Assembly (NCBI GenBank): GCA_031969915.1
Contig: DALYJJ010000012.1
Location: forward strand, 4,103-68,102
From: DALYJJ01 sp031969915
Lineage (GTDB): Bacteria > Acidobacteriota > Terriglobia > Bryobacterales > Bryobacteraceae
Direction: 5' to 3'
Length of the DNA: 64,000 nucleotides
Part shown: one piece after another, positions 16,149 to 24,647 of the stretch
How positions within the stretch are numbered: the first letter of the stretch is position 1
Layout of the letters: every line of letters begins with the position of its first letter
Translations under genes and position numbers: made by a program
The notes under the pieces: generated by a model
Told to the model about the DNA's origin: nothing
Seen by the model: only the letters and a program-made list of their open reading frames with translations
Databases searched by the model: none

Positions 16149-17059
16149 GAGGGTTGGGGCTCCTTGAGGGCGGGGAACTGGACGACGAAGGTGCTTCCCT
16201 GGCCTGGTCCGTCGCTCTCGGCCCAGGCGCGGCCGCGGTGGCGCTTGGCGACGGAGCGCACGATATAGAGGCCGAGGCCGGTGCCCTTGACGCGGGTGCT
16301 GCCGGCGCCGGGGACGCGGTAGAAGCGTTTGAAGATCTGCTTGAGCTCGGACTTGGGGATTCCGGGCCCGTGATCGCGGACGCGGAGGGAGACCCAGCGG
16401 CCGTCGTCGCGGCCGGTTGCGATCTCGACGCGGACGGCGTCGCGGGGCGAGAATTTCACGGCGTTGTCGATGAGGTTCGCGACGGCGGCACGGACTTCTT
16501 CGGGATCGCCGGCGATGCGGCCGCCGTCGAGGTTGCGGTAGACGATGGCTTCGGGGGGGAGGTTGTGGAGGGTTCGGGCGCGGCCCACGCACTCTTCGAT
16601 GACGGGAGCGAGTTCGATGGGAGTGAGGTGGAGGAGGCGGGAGGCCGATCCTCCCATGCGGCCGGTGCGGAGGACCTGCTCGATGGTGTTCATGAGCCGG
16701 TCGACGTCCTCGAGCATGATGCCGTAGAACTCTTTGCGGCGGGCCTCGTCGACCTGACGCCGCTGGAGGGTTTCGAGGTGGAGGCGGATGGACGCCACGG
16801 GGGTCTTGAGCTCGTGGGTCACGGCGTTGATGAAGGAGTCGTGCTGTTCGTTCCGTCTGATTTCGCGCACCAGGAAGATGGTATTGACGACGACTCCGGC
16901 GATGGTGAGAGCGAGCAGGAGGACGCCGAGGACCAGGAGGACGCCCGTACGCCAGTTGAGGAGGACCCAACCGATGTAGAGGAGCAGGATGACGGCAATG
17001 AGGGCCGCGCCGAGGGCGATGAAGACGGCGATGGAACGGCGTCCGCCGGCGACCACCAT
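16145..17059 (-). CDS. Membrane sensor histidine kinase
   Basis: 304 residues. Two membrane helices (about 9-33 and 38-66) with almost no periplasmic loop, so it probably senses within the membrane or via a partner. No HAMP domain is evident. H-box His82 (FINAVTHELKTPVASIRL), N-box (ANLIDNAVKFSP), G boxes (VRDHGPGIPKSEL, KGTGLGLYIVRSVAKRH). It phosphorylates the regulator encoded directly downstream. Confidence 0.93.
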
Positions 17060-17071
17060 GTCTTCAGCTTA
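17060..17071 (-). promoter_or_regulatory. -10-like hexamer 6 nt before the kinase ATG
   Basis: On this strand TAAGCT (17071-17066), six bases, then ATG (17059). No Shine-Dalgarno. This is the same geometry as at 505, 6581, 7595, 39902 and 59392. Confidence 0.45.
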
Positions 17072-17105
17072 TCGGAACGGAGCGGCCCGCTGGGAAAAAC
17101 GAAAC

Positions 17106-17960
17106 CTAGGCGGCTTCCTTCTGGGCGAGCGCCTGGTCGACGTTGGCGACCTTGATGGCCTTGGCGATCCCGAGCCAACGCAGGACGGTGATCTGCAACC
17201 ACGACCAGTCGAACTCATACCAGGCGAGGCCATGGCGGGCCGACGTGGGATGGGCGTGGTGGTTGTTGTGCCAGCCTTCGCCGAAGGTGAGGAGGGCGAC
17301 CCACCAGTTGTTGCGGCTGTCGTCGCGGGTGGCGAAGCGCCGGGAGCCCCACATGTGGGTAACGGAGTTGACGGCCCAGGTGGCGTGCAGGCCGAAGACC
17401 ACGCGCAGGGCGATGCCCCACAGCATCAGGGGCAGGCCGCCGATGGCGAGGAGGGCGAGGCCGAGGACGACCATGGGGATCCAGTGCCAGTTATTGAGCC
17501 ACACGTAGAAGCGATCTTTGGCGAGGTCGGGCGCGTACTTGGACATCATCTTCGTGTTGTTGTGATTGGCTTCGCCGAAGAGGATCCAGCCGACGTGGGC
17601 CCAGAAGACGCCGTCGCGGGGGGAGTGGGGGTCGCCGGGCTGATCGGAGCGCTGGTGGTGAATGCGGTGGGTGGCCACCCAGAAGATGGGGCCGCCCTCG
17701 AGAGTGAGCGCGCCGCAGACCGCGAAGAAGTACTCGAGGGGGCGCGGGACCTTGTAGGAGCGGTGGGTGTGGAGGCGGTGATAGCCCATGCTGATACCGA
17801 GGCCGGTGCACATCCAGTGGAGGCCCAGAGCCACGAAAAAGGCGTTCCAGCTAAACATGAAGAGGGCGGCGACGGCCCCAATATGGAAGAGCACCAGCAC
17901 GATGGCGGTGATCCAGTTCATGCGCTGCCGGTTGGGCAGAGCGACGGTTTCAGTTGACAC
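17106..17960 (-). CDS. Acyl-CoA/fatty acid desaturase
   Basis: 284 residues from GTG 17960; ATG at residue 14 is the alternative. Three histidine boxes of the membrane di-iron desaturases: HRLHTH (61-66), HRIHH (98-102) and HNNHH near residue 240. Four hydrophobic segments flank them. It puts a cis double bond into acyl chains (delta-9 type by similarity) and adjusts membrane fluidity. It is divergent from an acyl-CoA dehydrogenase gene across a 157-bp region that holds a direct repeat. Confidence 0.93.
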   Translation of the reverse strand: MSTETVALPNRQRMNWITAIVLVLFHIGAVAALFMFSWNAFFVALGLHWMCTGLGISMGYHRLHTHRSYKVPRPLEYFFAVCGALTLEGGPIFWVATHRIHHQRSDQPGDPHSPRDGVFWAHVGWILFGEANHNNTKMMSKYAPDLAKDRFYVWLNNWHWIPMVVLGLALLAIGGLPLMLWGIALRVVFGLHATWAVNSVTHMWGSRRFATRDDSRNNWWVALLTFGEGWHNNHHAHPTSARHGLAWYEFDWSWLQITVLRWLGIAKAIKVANVDQALAQKEAA

Positions 17961-18019
17961 TCGGGCTCCCAGGGATCAGGCATCCCACACCAATAAGAGT
18001 ACCGGGAGGTGGAATTCCG

Positions 18020-18038
18020 TTGTGTAAGAGTTGTGTAA
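18020..18038. promoter_or_regulatory. Tandem 8-bp direct repeat between lipid genes
   Basis: TTGTGTAA, three bases, TTGTGTAA: an 11-bp period, about one helical turn, flanked by GGAATT and AATTCC. It stands in the shared upstream region of the desaturase and acyl-CoA dehydrogenase genes, in otherwise GC-rich DNA. It could be an activator site with two half-sites in the same orientation. Confidence 0.4.
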
Positions 18039-18117
18039 TTCCTAGGCCGCGCGCGGCGGGGACGGAGACGTGCGCCGGGACGGCGGTGGTAGTAGGGTTT
18101 AGAGAGGGAGGACAGCC

Positions 18118-19317
18118 GTGACGACTGCCGCGCATTCGATTCCCCATTCGATTCCCGACGAGGCGAGGCCGCTGACGGTGCTCAGCGAAGAAGAGCTGAT
18201 GTTCCGCGACACCGTGAGGCGCTTTGCGAAGGAGCAGGTGGCGCCCTGGGTGCGGGAGATGGACGAGCAGGGGATGTTCCGCAAGGAGCTGCTGGAGAAA
18301 TTCTTCGCGCTGGGCCTGATGGCCATCGACATACCCGAGCAGTATGGCGGGCAGGGGGGCAGGTTCTTCCAATCGGTGTTGGCCGTGGAAGAGATGGCGG
18401 CGGTGGATCCGTCGGCGGCGGTGATCATCGACGTGCAGAACACGCTGGTGAGCAACGCGGTGCAGAGATGGGCGAGCGAGGAGCAGAAGGGGCGGTACCT
18501 GCCGAAGCTGGCCGCGGACACGGTGGGGGCGTATGCGCTGTCGGAAGCGGGTTCGGGGTCGGATGCGTTCGCGCTGGCGACGCGGGCGGTGGAAGACGGC
18601 GAGGCCTACGTATTGACCGGGCGCAAGCTGTGGATCACGAACGCGGCGGAGGCGGGTTTGTATCTGGTGTTCGCCAACGTGAACCCGGAGGCGGGCTATC
18701 GCGGGATCACCTGCTTCCTGGTGGAGCGCGGGATGGCGGGGTTTGCGGTGGGCAAGAAGGAAGACAAGCTCGGGATTCGCGCCTCCTCCACGTGCGAATT
18801 GATCTTCGACGGGTGCCGGGTTCCGAAGGCGAACGTGATGGGGGAAGTGGGCAAGGGCTACAAAGTGGCGATCGAGACGCTGAATGAGGGGCGGATCGCG
18901 ATCGGGGCGCAAATGGTGGGCCTGGCGCAGGGGGCGCTGGGGCATGCGGCGGCGTACGCCAAGGAGCGCCGGCAGTTCGGCAAGCCGATCGCGGAGTTCC
19001 AGGGGGTGCAGTTCGAGCTGGCGAAGATGGCGGTGGATGTGCATGCGGCGCGGCTGATGGTGTACAACGCGGCGCGGCTGCGCGACGCCGGGATGCCGTT
19101 CACGACGGAAGCGGCGATGGCGAAGTACCAGGCCTCGCAGATTGCGGAATCGACGGCGTCGCGGGCGGTGGAAGTGCTGGGCGGCGTGGGCTTCACGAAG
19201 GACTACCCGGTGGAGAAGCTCTACCGCGACGCCAAGATCGGGCGCATCTACGAGGGGACGAGCAATCTGCAACTGATCACCATCGCCAAGGCGGTGATGG
19301 AGAAACCGTATATTTGA
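18118..19317 (+). CDS. Acyl-CoA dehydrogenase
   Basis: 399 residues from GTG 18118, which follows GAGGGAGGAC. FAD-linked fold: FAKEQVAPWVREMDEQGMF, IPEQYGGQGG, YALSEAGSGSDAF, KLWITNAAEA, GIRASSTCELIFDGCRVPKA, and near the C-terminus EVLGGVGFTKDYPVEKLYRD with catalytic Glu in RIYEGTSNLQ. That position fits the short/branched-chain (butyryl-CoA type) group. It catalyses the first step of beta-oxidation and passes electrons to ETF. No ETF gene is in the window. Confidence 0.95.
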   Translation: MTTAAHSIPHSIPDEARPLTVLSEEELMFRDTVRRFAKEQVAPWVREMDEQGMFRKELLEKFFALGLMAIDIPEQYGGQGGRFFQSVLAVEEMAAVDPSAAVIIDVQNTLVSNAVQRWASEEQKGRYLPKLAADTVGAYALSEAGSGSDAFALATRAVEDGEAYVLTGRKLWITNAAEAGLYLVFANVNPEAGYRGITCFLVERGMAGFAVGKKEDKLGIRASSTCELIFDGCRVPKANVMGEVGKGYKVAIETLNEGRIAIGAQMVGLAQGALGHAAAYAKERRQFGKPIAEFQGVQFELAKMAVDVHAARLMVYNAARLRDAGMPFTTEAAMAKYQASQIAESTASRAVEVLGGVGFTKDYPVEKLYRDAKIGRIYEGTSNLQLITIAKAVMEKPYI

Positions 19318-19343
19318 GGGAGACGTCAGAGAGGGAAGGGGGG

Positions 19344-20159
19344 ATGGTTGTGACGAGATTAACCGTTTCACTGGTGGCGCTGTGTGTGGCGGCGACGGGG
19401 CCGCTGCTGGGCAGCCGCGATAACCCGACTCCCGAGGAAGTGCAGAAGATCATCGAGCGCTTCGCGGCGAAGGAGGCCGAGTTCGCGCAGGCGCGGCAGA
19501 ACTACATCTACCGGCAATCGCTCCGGTTTCACGAGATGGAGCCGGGCGGGGCGGTGGTGGGCAAGTGGGAGGAAGTGTGGGACGTGCTGTTCACGGCCGA
19601 GGGGAAGCGGACCGAGCGCGTGATCCGCGCTCCGGTTCAAAGCCTGAAGCAGATTCTGCTGGAGCCGGAAGACCTGCAGGACCTGCGCAGCGTGCAGCCG
19701 TTCGTGCTGACCACCAAAGACCTGCCGAAATACAACGTGCACTACCTGGGCAAAGAGACGCTGGACGAGATTCCGTGCTTCGTGTTCGTGGTGAAACCCA
19801 AGACCCTGGAGAAAGGCGAGCGCTATTTCTCGGGCATTGTGTGGGTGGACGACCGCGACCTGCAGATCGTGAAGAGCTATGGGCGCGGCGTGGGCATCAA
19901 GCGGAGTAAGGGCAGCCAGTATCCGAAGTTCGAAACCTACCGGCAGCAGGTGGACGGGAAGTACTGGTTTCCGACCTACACGGTCTCCAACAGCACGCTG
20001 ATGTTTGAAAATCCGGTGCCCATCCGGATGGTCGTCCGGTACGACGACTACAAGCAGTTCAAGGCCGAATCGACGATCACGTTCACGGATTCGAACATCG
20101 TGTTCGAGGACGATGTGAAGAAGCCGGACGAGAAGAAGCCGGAACAGAAGAAGCAGTAG
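19344..20159 (+). CDS. Exported LolA-like-fold protein with charged tail
   Basis: 271 residues from ATG 19344 (preceded by GGAAGGGGGG). Signal peptide (LTVSLVALCVAATG), an N-terminal helix, then a long beta-sheet region (EVWDVLFTAEGKRTERVIRA, IPCFVFVVKPKTLEKGERYF, GIVWVDDRDLQIVKSYGRGV, WFPTYTVSNSTLMF) like outer-membrane lipoprotein-sorting proteins. Ends in a Lys/Glu/Pro tail (KKPDEKKPEQKKQ). Acidobacteria carry many such proteins of unknown role. Two codons before the acyl-CoA dehydrogenase stop an alternative start exists, but it lacks the signal peptide start. Confidence 0.65.
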   Translation: MVVTRLTVSLVALCVAATGPLLGSRDNPTPEEVQKIIERFAAKEAEFAQARQNYIYRQSLRFHEMEPGGAVVGKWEEVWDVLFTAEGKRTERVIRAPVQSLKQILLEPEDLQDLRSVQPFVLTTKDLPKYNVHYLGKETLDEIPCFVFVVKPKTLEKGERYFSGIVWVDDRDLQIVKSYGRGVGIKRSKGSQYPKFETYRQQVDGKYWFPTYTVSNSTLMFENPVPIRMVVRYDDYKQFKAESTITFTDSNIVFEDDVKKPDEKKPEQKKQ

Positions 20160-20165
20160 CGCTTC

Positions 20166-21152
20166 TTACTTCGCGGCGCGGTAGTTCCAGAGCAGTTCGA
20201 TCTCGACTCCGCCCATTGAGCGGGTGTCGTGATAGGCGAAGCGGCCGGAGCCGGGCTTGCCTTTTTCGCCCCATCCACCGGCCATGCTGGGCGGATGTCC
20301 GAAGCCTTTCCACTCGGCGATGGCGGCGTCCATATCGGACACGGGCAGCCCGAGGTGATGGAAGCCCTCGCCGTACTTGGCGAGATGGTCATGGTAGGTG
20401 GAGGGGCCGGTGTGGGGTTCGATCCACTCGTAGACCACTTTGCCATGGCGCTGCCAGCCGAGCCGGGCCTTCCATTCCTGGGGCTTGTCTTTGTAGGCCA
20501 TGTCGGTGAGCTTGGGTTCGGTGTAGGACATCGCCGGGAAGCCCAGTTTCTGCCAGAAGGCGGACACGGGCTCGAGCTTTTGTGCGATGAACGCAAACTG
20601 GTTCACCGGGCGGCCCATCCCGGATGGCTCGTCGAGGCCGGAGGGCATGGCGATCAGGCCCAGGGAATACTTGCCTGGGCGCTCGGTGTCCATGTAGACG
20701 ATGTGAATGGCGCCGGAGTCTGTCTGGAGCCGCGCGCGGTCGAGGACGTCGACTCCCGCCAGCTTGAGGCGCGCGATCTCGGCTTCGAGGGCCGCCGAAT
20801 CGGGAACCCGGTGGACGAGGCTGAAGACTCCTTCGCCGTGCCGCGCGAGGAAGTCGGCGAAGGCGCCTTCCTTGCCGATCGGTTGCACCCAGTCCACCAT
20901 GAGGGCGCCGAAGACGCCGGTGGCGACGTAGATGTCGCTGCTGAGGGGCTTGCCTTTGTAAGTCCGCCCTTCCAAGCGCAGCACTTCGCCGTTGCGGACC
21001 ACGGGCACGCCGGCGCGCCGCCAGCCGGCGGCCACGGCGTCGGCGTCCTTGACCACCCACGTTAAACGCGAAACCGACTGATAGAAATCCGGCAGCGTCT
21101 GGCCGGAGAGCGCGGCGGCGAATAAGGCGGCCGCGAGAAAAATACGAAGCAT
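20166..21152 (-). CDS. Exported protein with two VOC (glyoxalase-like) domains
   Basis: 328 residues. Signal peptide MLRIFLAAALFAAALSGQ; Shine-Dalgarno AGGAGG. First half (RLTWVVKDADAVAAGWRRAG, YVATGVFGALMVDWVQP) and second half (NQFAFIAQKLEPVSAFWQKL, EGFHHLGLPVSDMDAAIAEW) each show the beta-alpha-beta-beta-beta unit. HHLG and ELLW supply possible metal ligands in the second domain. Substrate unknown. The gene is convergent with the preceding one, with 6 bp between stops. Confidence 0.8.
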   Translation of the reverse strand: MLRIFLAAALFAAALSGQTLPDFYQSVSRLTWVVKDADAVAAGWRRAGVPVVRNGEVLRLEGRTYKGKPLSSDIYVATGVFGALMVDWVQPIGKEGAFADFLARHGEGVFSLVHRVPDSAALEAEIARLKLAGVDVLDRARLQTDSGAIHIVYMDTERPGKYSLGLIAMPSGLDEPSGMGRPVNQFAFIAQKLEPVSAFWQKLGFPAMSYTEPKLTDMAYKDKPQEWKARLGWQRHGKVVYEWIEPHTGPSTYHDHLAKYGEGFHHLGLPVSDMDAAIAEWKGFGHPPSMAGGWGEKGKPGSGRFAYHDTRSMGGVEIELLWNYRAAK

Positions 21153-21213
21153 GACGAGCCTCCTGCGATGGGTATTCTATCGCGGGCGGCGAGGCGCGGA
21201 TTGCACCTGGCCC

Positions 21214-21250
21214 TTGACTTTCACCGTTTGTTCGCCAACAATCGAACAAA
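21214..21250 (+). promoter_or_regulatory. lexA promoter with perfect operator-like palindrome
   Basis: TTGACT (21214-21219), 17 bases, AACAAT (21237-21242) fits a sigma-70 promoter with a weak -10. Over it lies a perfect inverted repeat: TTTGTTCG (21227-21234), eight bases, CGAACAAA (21243-21250). It sits 10 nt before the lexA GTG. It is the best candidate for LexA autorepression. Confidence 0.7.
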
Positions 21251-21260
21251 GGCTAATTTT

Positions 21261-21884
21261 GTGGCGTTAACACGACGGCAAAAGGAAGTTCTCGATTTCA
21301 TTGCCTCCTTCATCGAGGAGCGGGGCTACAGTCCGAGCTACGAGGAACTGGCGCAGGGTTTGGACCTGAATTCGCTGGCCACGGTGCACAAGCACATCCA
21401 GGCATTGGAAGCGAAGAGCTACCTGCGCAAGAGCTATAACATGAGCCGGAGCCTGGAGCTGGGGTCGAAGTACTTCGACGACCGGCGGCAGATGGCGAAG
21501 GAGCCGGCGGCGGTGCCGCTGGCGGGCCGGATCGCAGCCGGGTCGCCGGTGGAGGCGATCGCGGGACAGGAGCGGCTGGAGTTTGGCGACTTTGTGGGCA
21601 ATGAGAGCACGTTCGCCTTGCAGGTGCGGGGCGAATCGATGATCGAAGACCACATCTGCGACGGGGATTTCGTCCTGGTGGAGCGGACCAGCGAAGTGAA
21701 GGACGGGGAGATCGTGGTGGCGCTGGTGGGGGGCACGGAAGCGACGTTGAAGAGGCTGTACCGGGAACCCGGGGGCTCGGCGCGGCTGCAGCCGGCCAAT
21801 GCGGCGATGCAACCGATCCGGGTGCCGCTCGATTCGCTGGAGATTCAGGGGCGGGTGCTGGCGGTGCTGCGGAAGTACCGCTGA
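21261..21884 (+). CDS. lexA: LexA repressor
   Basis: 207 residues from GTG 21261 (VALTRRQKEVLDFIASFIEE). HTH part: GYSPSYEELAQGLDLNSLAT, VHKHIQALEAKSYLRKS. Cleavage site Ala93-Gly94 (GRIAAGSPVEA), catalytic Ser126 (VRGESMIEDH) and Lys164 (GTEATLKRLYR). It represses SOS genes until RecA-stimulated self-cleavage. A palindrome overlaps its own promoter. The addA/addB-like genes at 41-47 kb show no copy of this palindrome that I could find. Confidence 0.95.
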   Translation: MALTRRQKEVLDFIASFIEERGYSPSYEELAQGLDLNSLATVHKHIQALEAKSYLRKSYNMSRSLELGSKYFDDRRQMAKEPAAVPLAGRIAAGSPVEAIAGQERLEFGDFVGNESTFALQVRGESMIEDHICDGDFVLVERTSEVKDGEIVVALVGGTEATLKRLYREPGGSARLQPANAAMQPIRVPLDSLEIQGRVLAVLRKYR

Positions 21885-21947
21885 CGGACCGCCGCCGGGG
21901 CTGCGCCGGAGTTGATCACCCGAGCGCAGCGCCGGCGGCACTGCCGG

Positions 21948-22295
21948 TCAGGCTTCGGGCGAGGCGGATCGGCGGGCGCGCACTTCCGCTTCCGCGCGGA
22001 ACCAGTCGGCCTGGGGGTCGCCGTGGGTGCGCCCTCGATCCTCCCAGTACTGGTAGGCGAGGCGCGCCACTTCTTCCTGGAAGTCCACGGTCTGGAGGGC
22101 GGCGGGTTCGGGCGCCGGGGCGGTTTGGGCTTTAGACTTCGGAGTCCGTTTCGCGGGGGCCTTGTGTGTGGCGGCCGCGGATTTCGCGCTGGTCGTACGG
22201 GTGGATTTCTTCGCCGGGGCGGGCGCTGCCGCTGCTGCCGCGGCACCCTCCGCAACGATCATCGTCTCCGTCTCGGCTGTGCGTTTCTTGGGCAT
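21948..22295 (-). CDS. DUF2934 protein with Ala/Lys/Pro-rich leader
   Basis: 115 residues. The first ~68 are low-complexity (APAPAKKSTRTTSAKSAAAT, HKAPAKRTPKSKAQTAPAPE), histone-H1-like in composition. The C-terminal 40 are DUF2934: EEVARLAYQYWEDRGRTHGD, PQADWFRAEAEVR. The basic arm suggests nucleic-acid contact. Function unknown. Confidence 0.8.
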   Translation of the reverse strand: MPKKRTAETETMIVAEGAAAAAAAPAPAKKSTRTTSAKSAAATHKAPAKRTPKSKAQTAPAPEPAALQTVDFQEEVARLAYQYWEDRGRTHGDPQADWFRAEAEVRARRSASPEA

Positions 22296-22405
22296 TCTCT
22301 CCTTTGGTTACCTCAGGTTGGGATTCACTTCAGTGTAGCAAACGGCGGAAACATTTCCAGGCACTTCTGTTTTCGGCGCGGGATCGCCGCGCACGGCGCG
22401 TTCCG

Positions 22406-22627
22406 CTATTTGCGTTCCGCGGCCGCCAGCTTCTCGAGCAGTGGGCGGAGGGAGGCCATGGCCTCGCCGAACGCCTCGTGGTACTTCTGGAAGCCGCGGT
22501 TCAGCTCGAGCGCCTGCTCGGGCGAGAGACGGGAGCGGATGATCATGTCCCGAACGAGAACGGGGTTGGGCAGAAGGGCCTCTTCGTTCAGTTCTTCGAG
22601 GGCAACCGTGGGGTCGTTGTGATACAT
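22406..22627 (-). CDS. Small helical protein of unknown function
   Basis: 73 residues from ATG 22627 (MYHNDPTVALEELNEEALLP, NPVLVRDMIIRSRLSPEQAL, ELNRGFQKYHEAFGEAMASL). All-helical, charged, no signal peptide. A GGAG lies about 8 nt before the start. Not recognised. Confidence 0.5.
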   Translation of the reverse strand: MYHNDPTVALEELNEEALLPNPVLVRDMIIRSRLSPEQALELNRGFQKYHEAFGEAMASLRPLLEKLAAAERK

Positions 22628-22815
22628 CGGCGGCTCCGGTCTCCGACTCCCATTATGCACCTCCGGGGCCGGAACTGTTTTCCGGCGCAGGCGGGATTTC
22701 TGAAACCGGCGGGGCGTGGGGCGCGTTCCGTACAGCAAGGCCCGAGGCGGGCCTTCGGGGAGTCTGAATGACCGGATCAGCACGGCCGCCGGGGCGAACG
22801 GGGGCGGCGGACGCC

Positions 22816-22844
22816 TTGACGCCCTTGACGGCGGGTCCTAGAAT
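22816..22844 (+). promoter_or_regulatory. Sigma-70-type promoter for the GWxTD gene
   Basis: TTGACG (22816-22821), exactly 17 bases, TAGAAT (22839-22844), 39 nt before the ATG at 22884. It is the best consensus match I found in the window. Confidence 0.65.
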
Positions 22845-22883
22845 CAAGGTAGCTCGCAGTATCTTCTGGAATTGGTGTCTCTT

Positions 22884-24557
22884 ATGACGGCTAAACCCTC
22901 GCTGGCGATCCTTACCGCCTCCGTCCTGCTGCTCAACGGCACGGCGGTGGCTGCTGACAAGAAGAAGGCTGAGGCCGAAGGCCAGCGCGAGACGGTTGCC
23001 AAGCCGCTCTCGGACAAGGAGCGCCGGAAGCGCGAAGAGCGGCTCCGGAAGGAACTGGAGACGCCCTACCGCAAGTGGCTGAACGAGGACGTCACCTACA
23101 TCATCACGGACGAAGAGCGGTCAGCGTGGAAGCGGCTGTCGACGGACGAAGAGCGCGAGCAGTTCATCGAGCAGTTCTGGCTCCGGCGCGACCCCACGCC
23201 GGATTCGACGGAGAACGAGTACAAGGAAGAGCACTACCGCCGGATCGCCTACACCAACGAACGGTTCGCGTCGGGGATTCCGGGCTGGAAGACCGACCGC
23301 GGGCGGATCTACATCACGTTCGGGCCGGCGGACGAAGTGGAATCGCACCCCTCGGGCGGGACCTACCAGCGGCCGATGGAAGAGGGCGGCGGGACCACGT
23401 CGACGTTCCCGTTCGAGAAGTGGCGCTACCGCTACATCGAGGGGATCGGGTCGGACATCATCATCGAGTTCGTGGACCCGACGATGACGGGCGAGTACCG
23501 GATGACGATGGACCCATCGGAGAAGGACGCGCTGCTGATGGTGCCGGGGGCGGGCCTGACGCTGATGGAAGAGATGGGCATGGCGAGCAAGAACGACCGT
23601 TTCAACCGGACGGACGGCACGCGGCTGGGGACAGGGAACATGCCGCTGCCGGCGCGCATGAACCAGTTTGAGCGGCTGCAACAGTTCGCGATGCTGCAAA
23701 AGGCTCCGAACGTGAAGTTCAAAGACCTGGAGGCGCAGGTCAATTCGCGGATCGTTTACAACCTGCTGCCGATGCGAGTGCGCGCGGACTTCCTGAAGAT
23801 GACGGGCTCGACGACGATGATCAGCCTGTCGGTGCAGTTCGACCGCAAGGACCTGCAGTTCAAGCAGAAGGAGAGCGTCTCCACGGCGGCCGTGAATATC
23901 TATGCCCGGGTGACGTCGATGGCGCGCCGCCCGGTGCATGTCTTTGAGGAAGTAGTGACGGTGGATGTGGCCTCCGAGTACCTGGAAGCAGCGGCGAAAG
24001 GCGTTTCGATCTTCAACAAGGCGATTCCGCTGCCGCCGGGGACCTACCGGTTGAACATCGTCGCCAAGGACGTGGTGGGCGGGAACATGAACAACTACGA
24101 GATGGCGTTGAACGTCCCGCGCTACGAAGACGAGAAGCTGGGTTCGAGTTCCCTGATTCTGGCGGACCTGATTGAGAAGGTGCCGACGCGGAACATCGGC
24201 ACGGGCCAGTTCGTGATCGGCACGTCGAAGGTACGGCCGCGGTTGAACGAGACGTTCAACCGGGACGAGAAGATGGGCATTTACATGCAGCTTTACAACT
24301 TCTCGCCCGACGAAAAGACGCAGAAGCCGAGCGCGAGCATCGAGTACGAGGTGATCAAGAGCGGGTCGAACGAGCAGGTGTTCCAGTTCGCGGAAGAGGC
24401 GACCACGGTGGAGGGCGCATCGGCGACGCAGGTGACGGTGGAGAAAGTACTGCCGCTGAAAACGCTGACGCCCGGGCAGTACACGCTCAAGATCAAAGTG
24501 ACGGACAAACTGAATCAGCAGACCGTGAACCAGACGGCGTCGTTTACGGTAACATAG
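22884..24557 (+). CDS. GWxTD-domain exported protein
   Basis: 557 residues from ATG 22884, chosen for its signal peptide (AILTASVLLLNGTAVAADKK). A Lys/Glu-rich linker (25-70) is followed by the GWxTD domain (about 75-210): WLNEDVTYIITDEERSAWKR, EEREQFIEQFWLRRDPTPDS, and the name-giving GIPGWKTDRGRIYITFGPAD. The C-terminal half is beta-rich, with two probable Ig-like parts. GWxTD proteins occur in acidobacteria and Bacteroidota-like groups with unknown function, probably in the periplasm. It is followed by a beta-barrel gene. Confidence 0.88.
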   Translation: MTAKPSLAILTASVLLLNGTAVAADKKKAEAEGQRETVAKPLSDKERRKREERLRKELETPYRKWLNEDVTYIITDEERSAWKRLSTDEEREQFIEQFWLRRDPTPDSTENEYKEEHYRRIAYTNERFASGIPGWKTDRGRIYITFGPADEVESHPSGGTYQRPMEEGGGTTSTFPFEKWRYRYIEGIGSDIIIEFVDPTMTGEYRMTMDPSEKDALLMVPGAGLTLMEEMGMASKNDRFNRTDGTRLGTGNMPLPARMNQFERLQQFAMLQKAPNVKFKDLEAQVNSRIVYNLLPMRVRADFLKMTGSTTMISLSVQFDRKDLQFKQKESVSTAAVNIYARVTSMARRPVHVFEEVVTVDVASEYLEAAAKGVSIFNKAIPLPPGTYRLNIVAKDVVGGNMNNYEMALNVPRYEDEKLGSSSLILADLIEKVPTRNIGTGQFVIGTSKVRPRLNETFNRDEKMGIYMQLYNFSPDEKTQKPSASIEYEVIKSGSNEQVFQFAEEATTVEGASATQVTVEKVLPLKTLTPGQYTLKIKVTDKLNQQTVNQTASFTVT

Positions 24558-24647
24558 TACAGTCCGGGGTTTCGCCTTGGCGTGGCGCCCCGGCTCAGCG
24601 CGGTCGCCTCCGTTGGGCGGCCCGGGAGGACGAGAAGGCTTCGCGTG

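Noticed and set aside
20146..20167. AAGAAGC / GCTTCTT hairpin between two convergent genes
   Set aside because: Seven-bp stem with no U-tract on either strand and inside coding ends; too weak to call a terminator.
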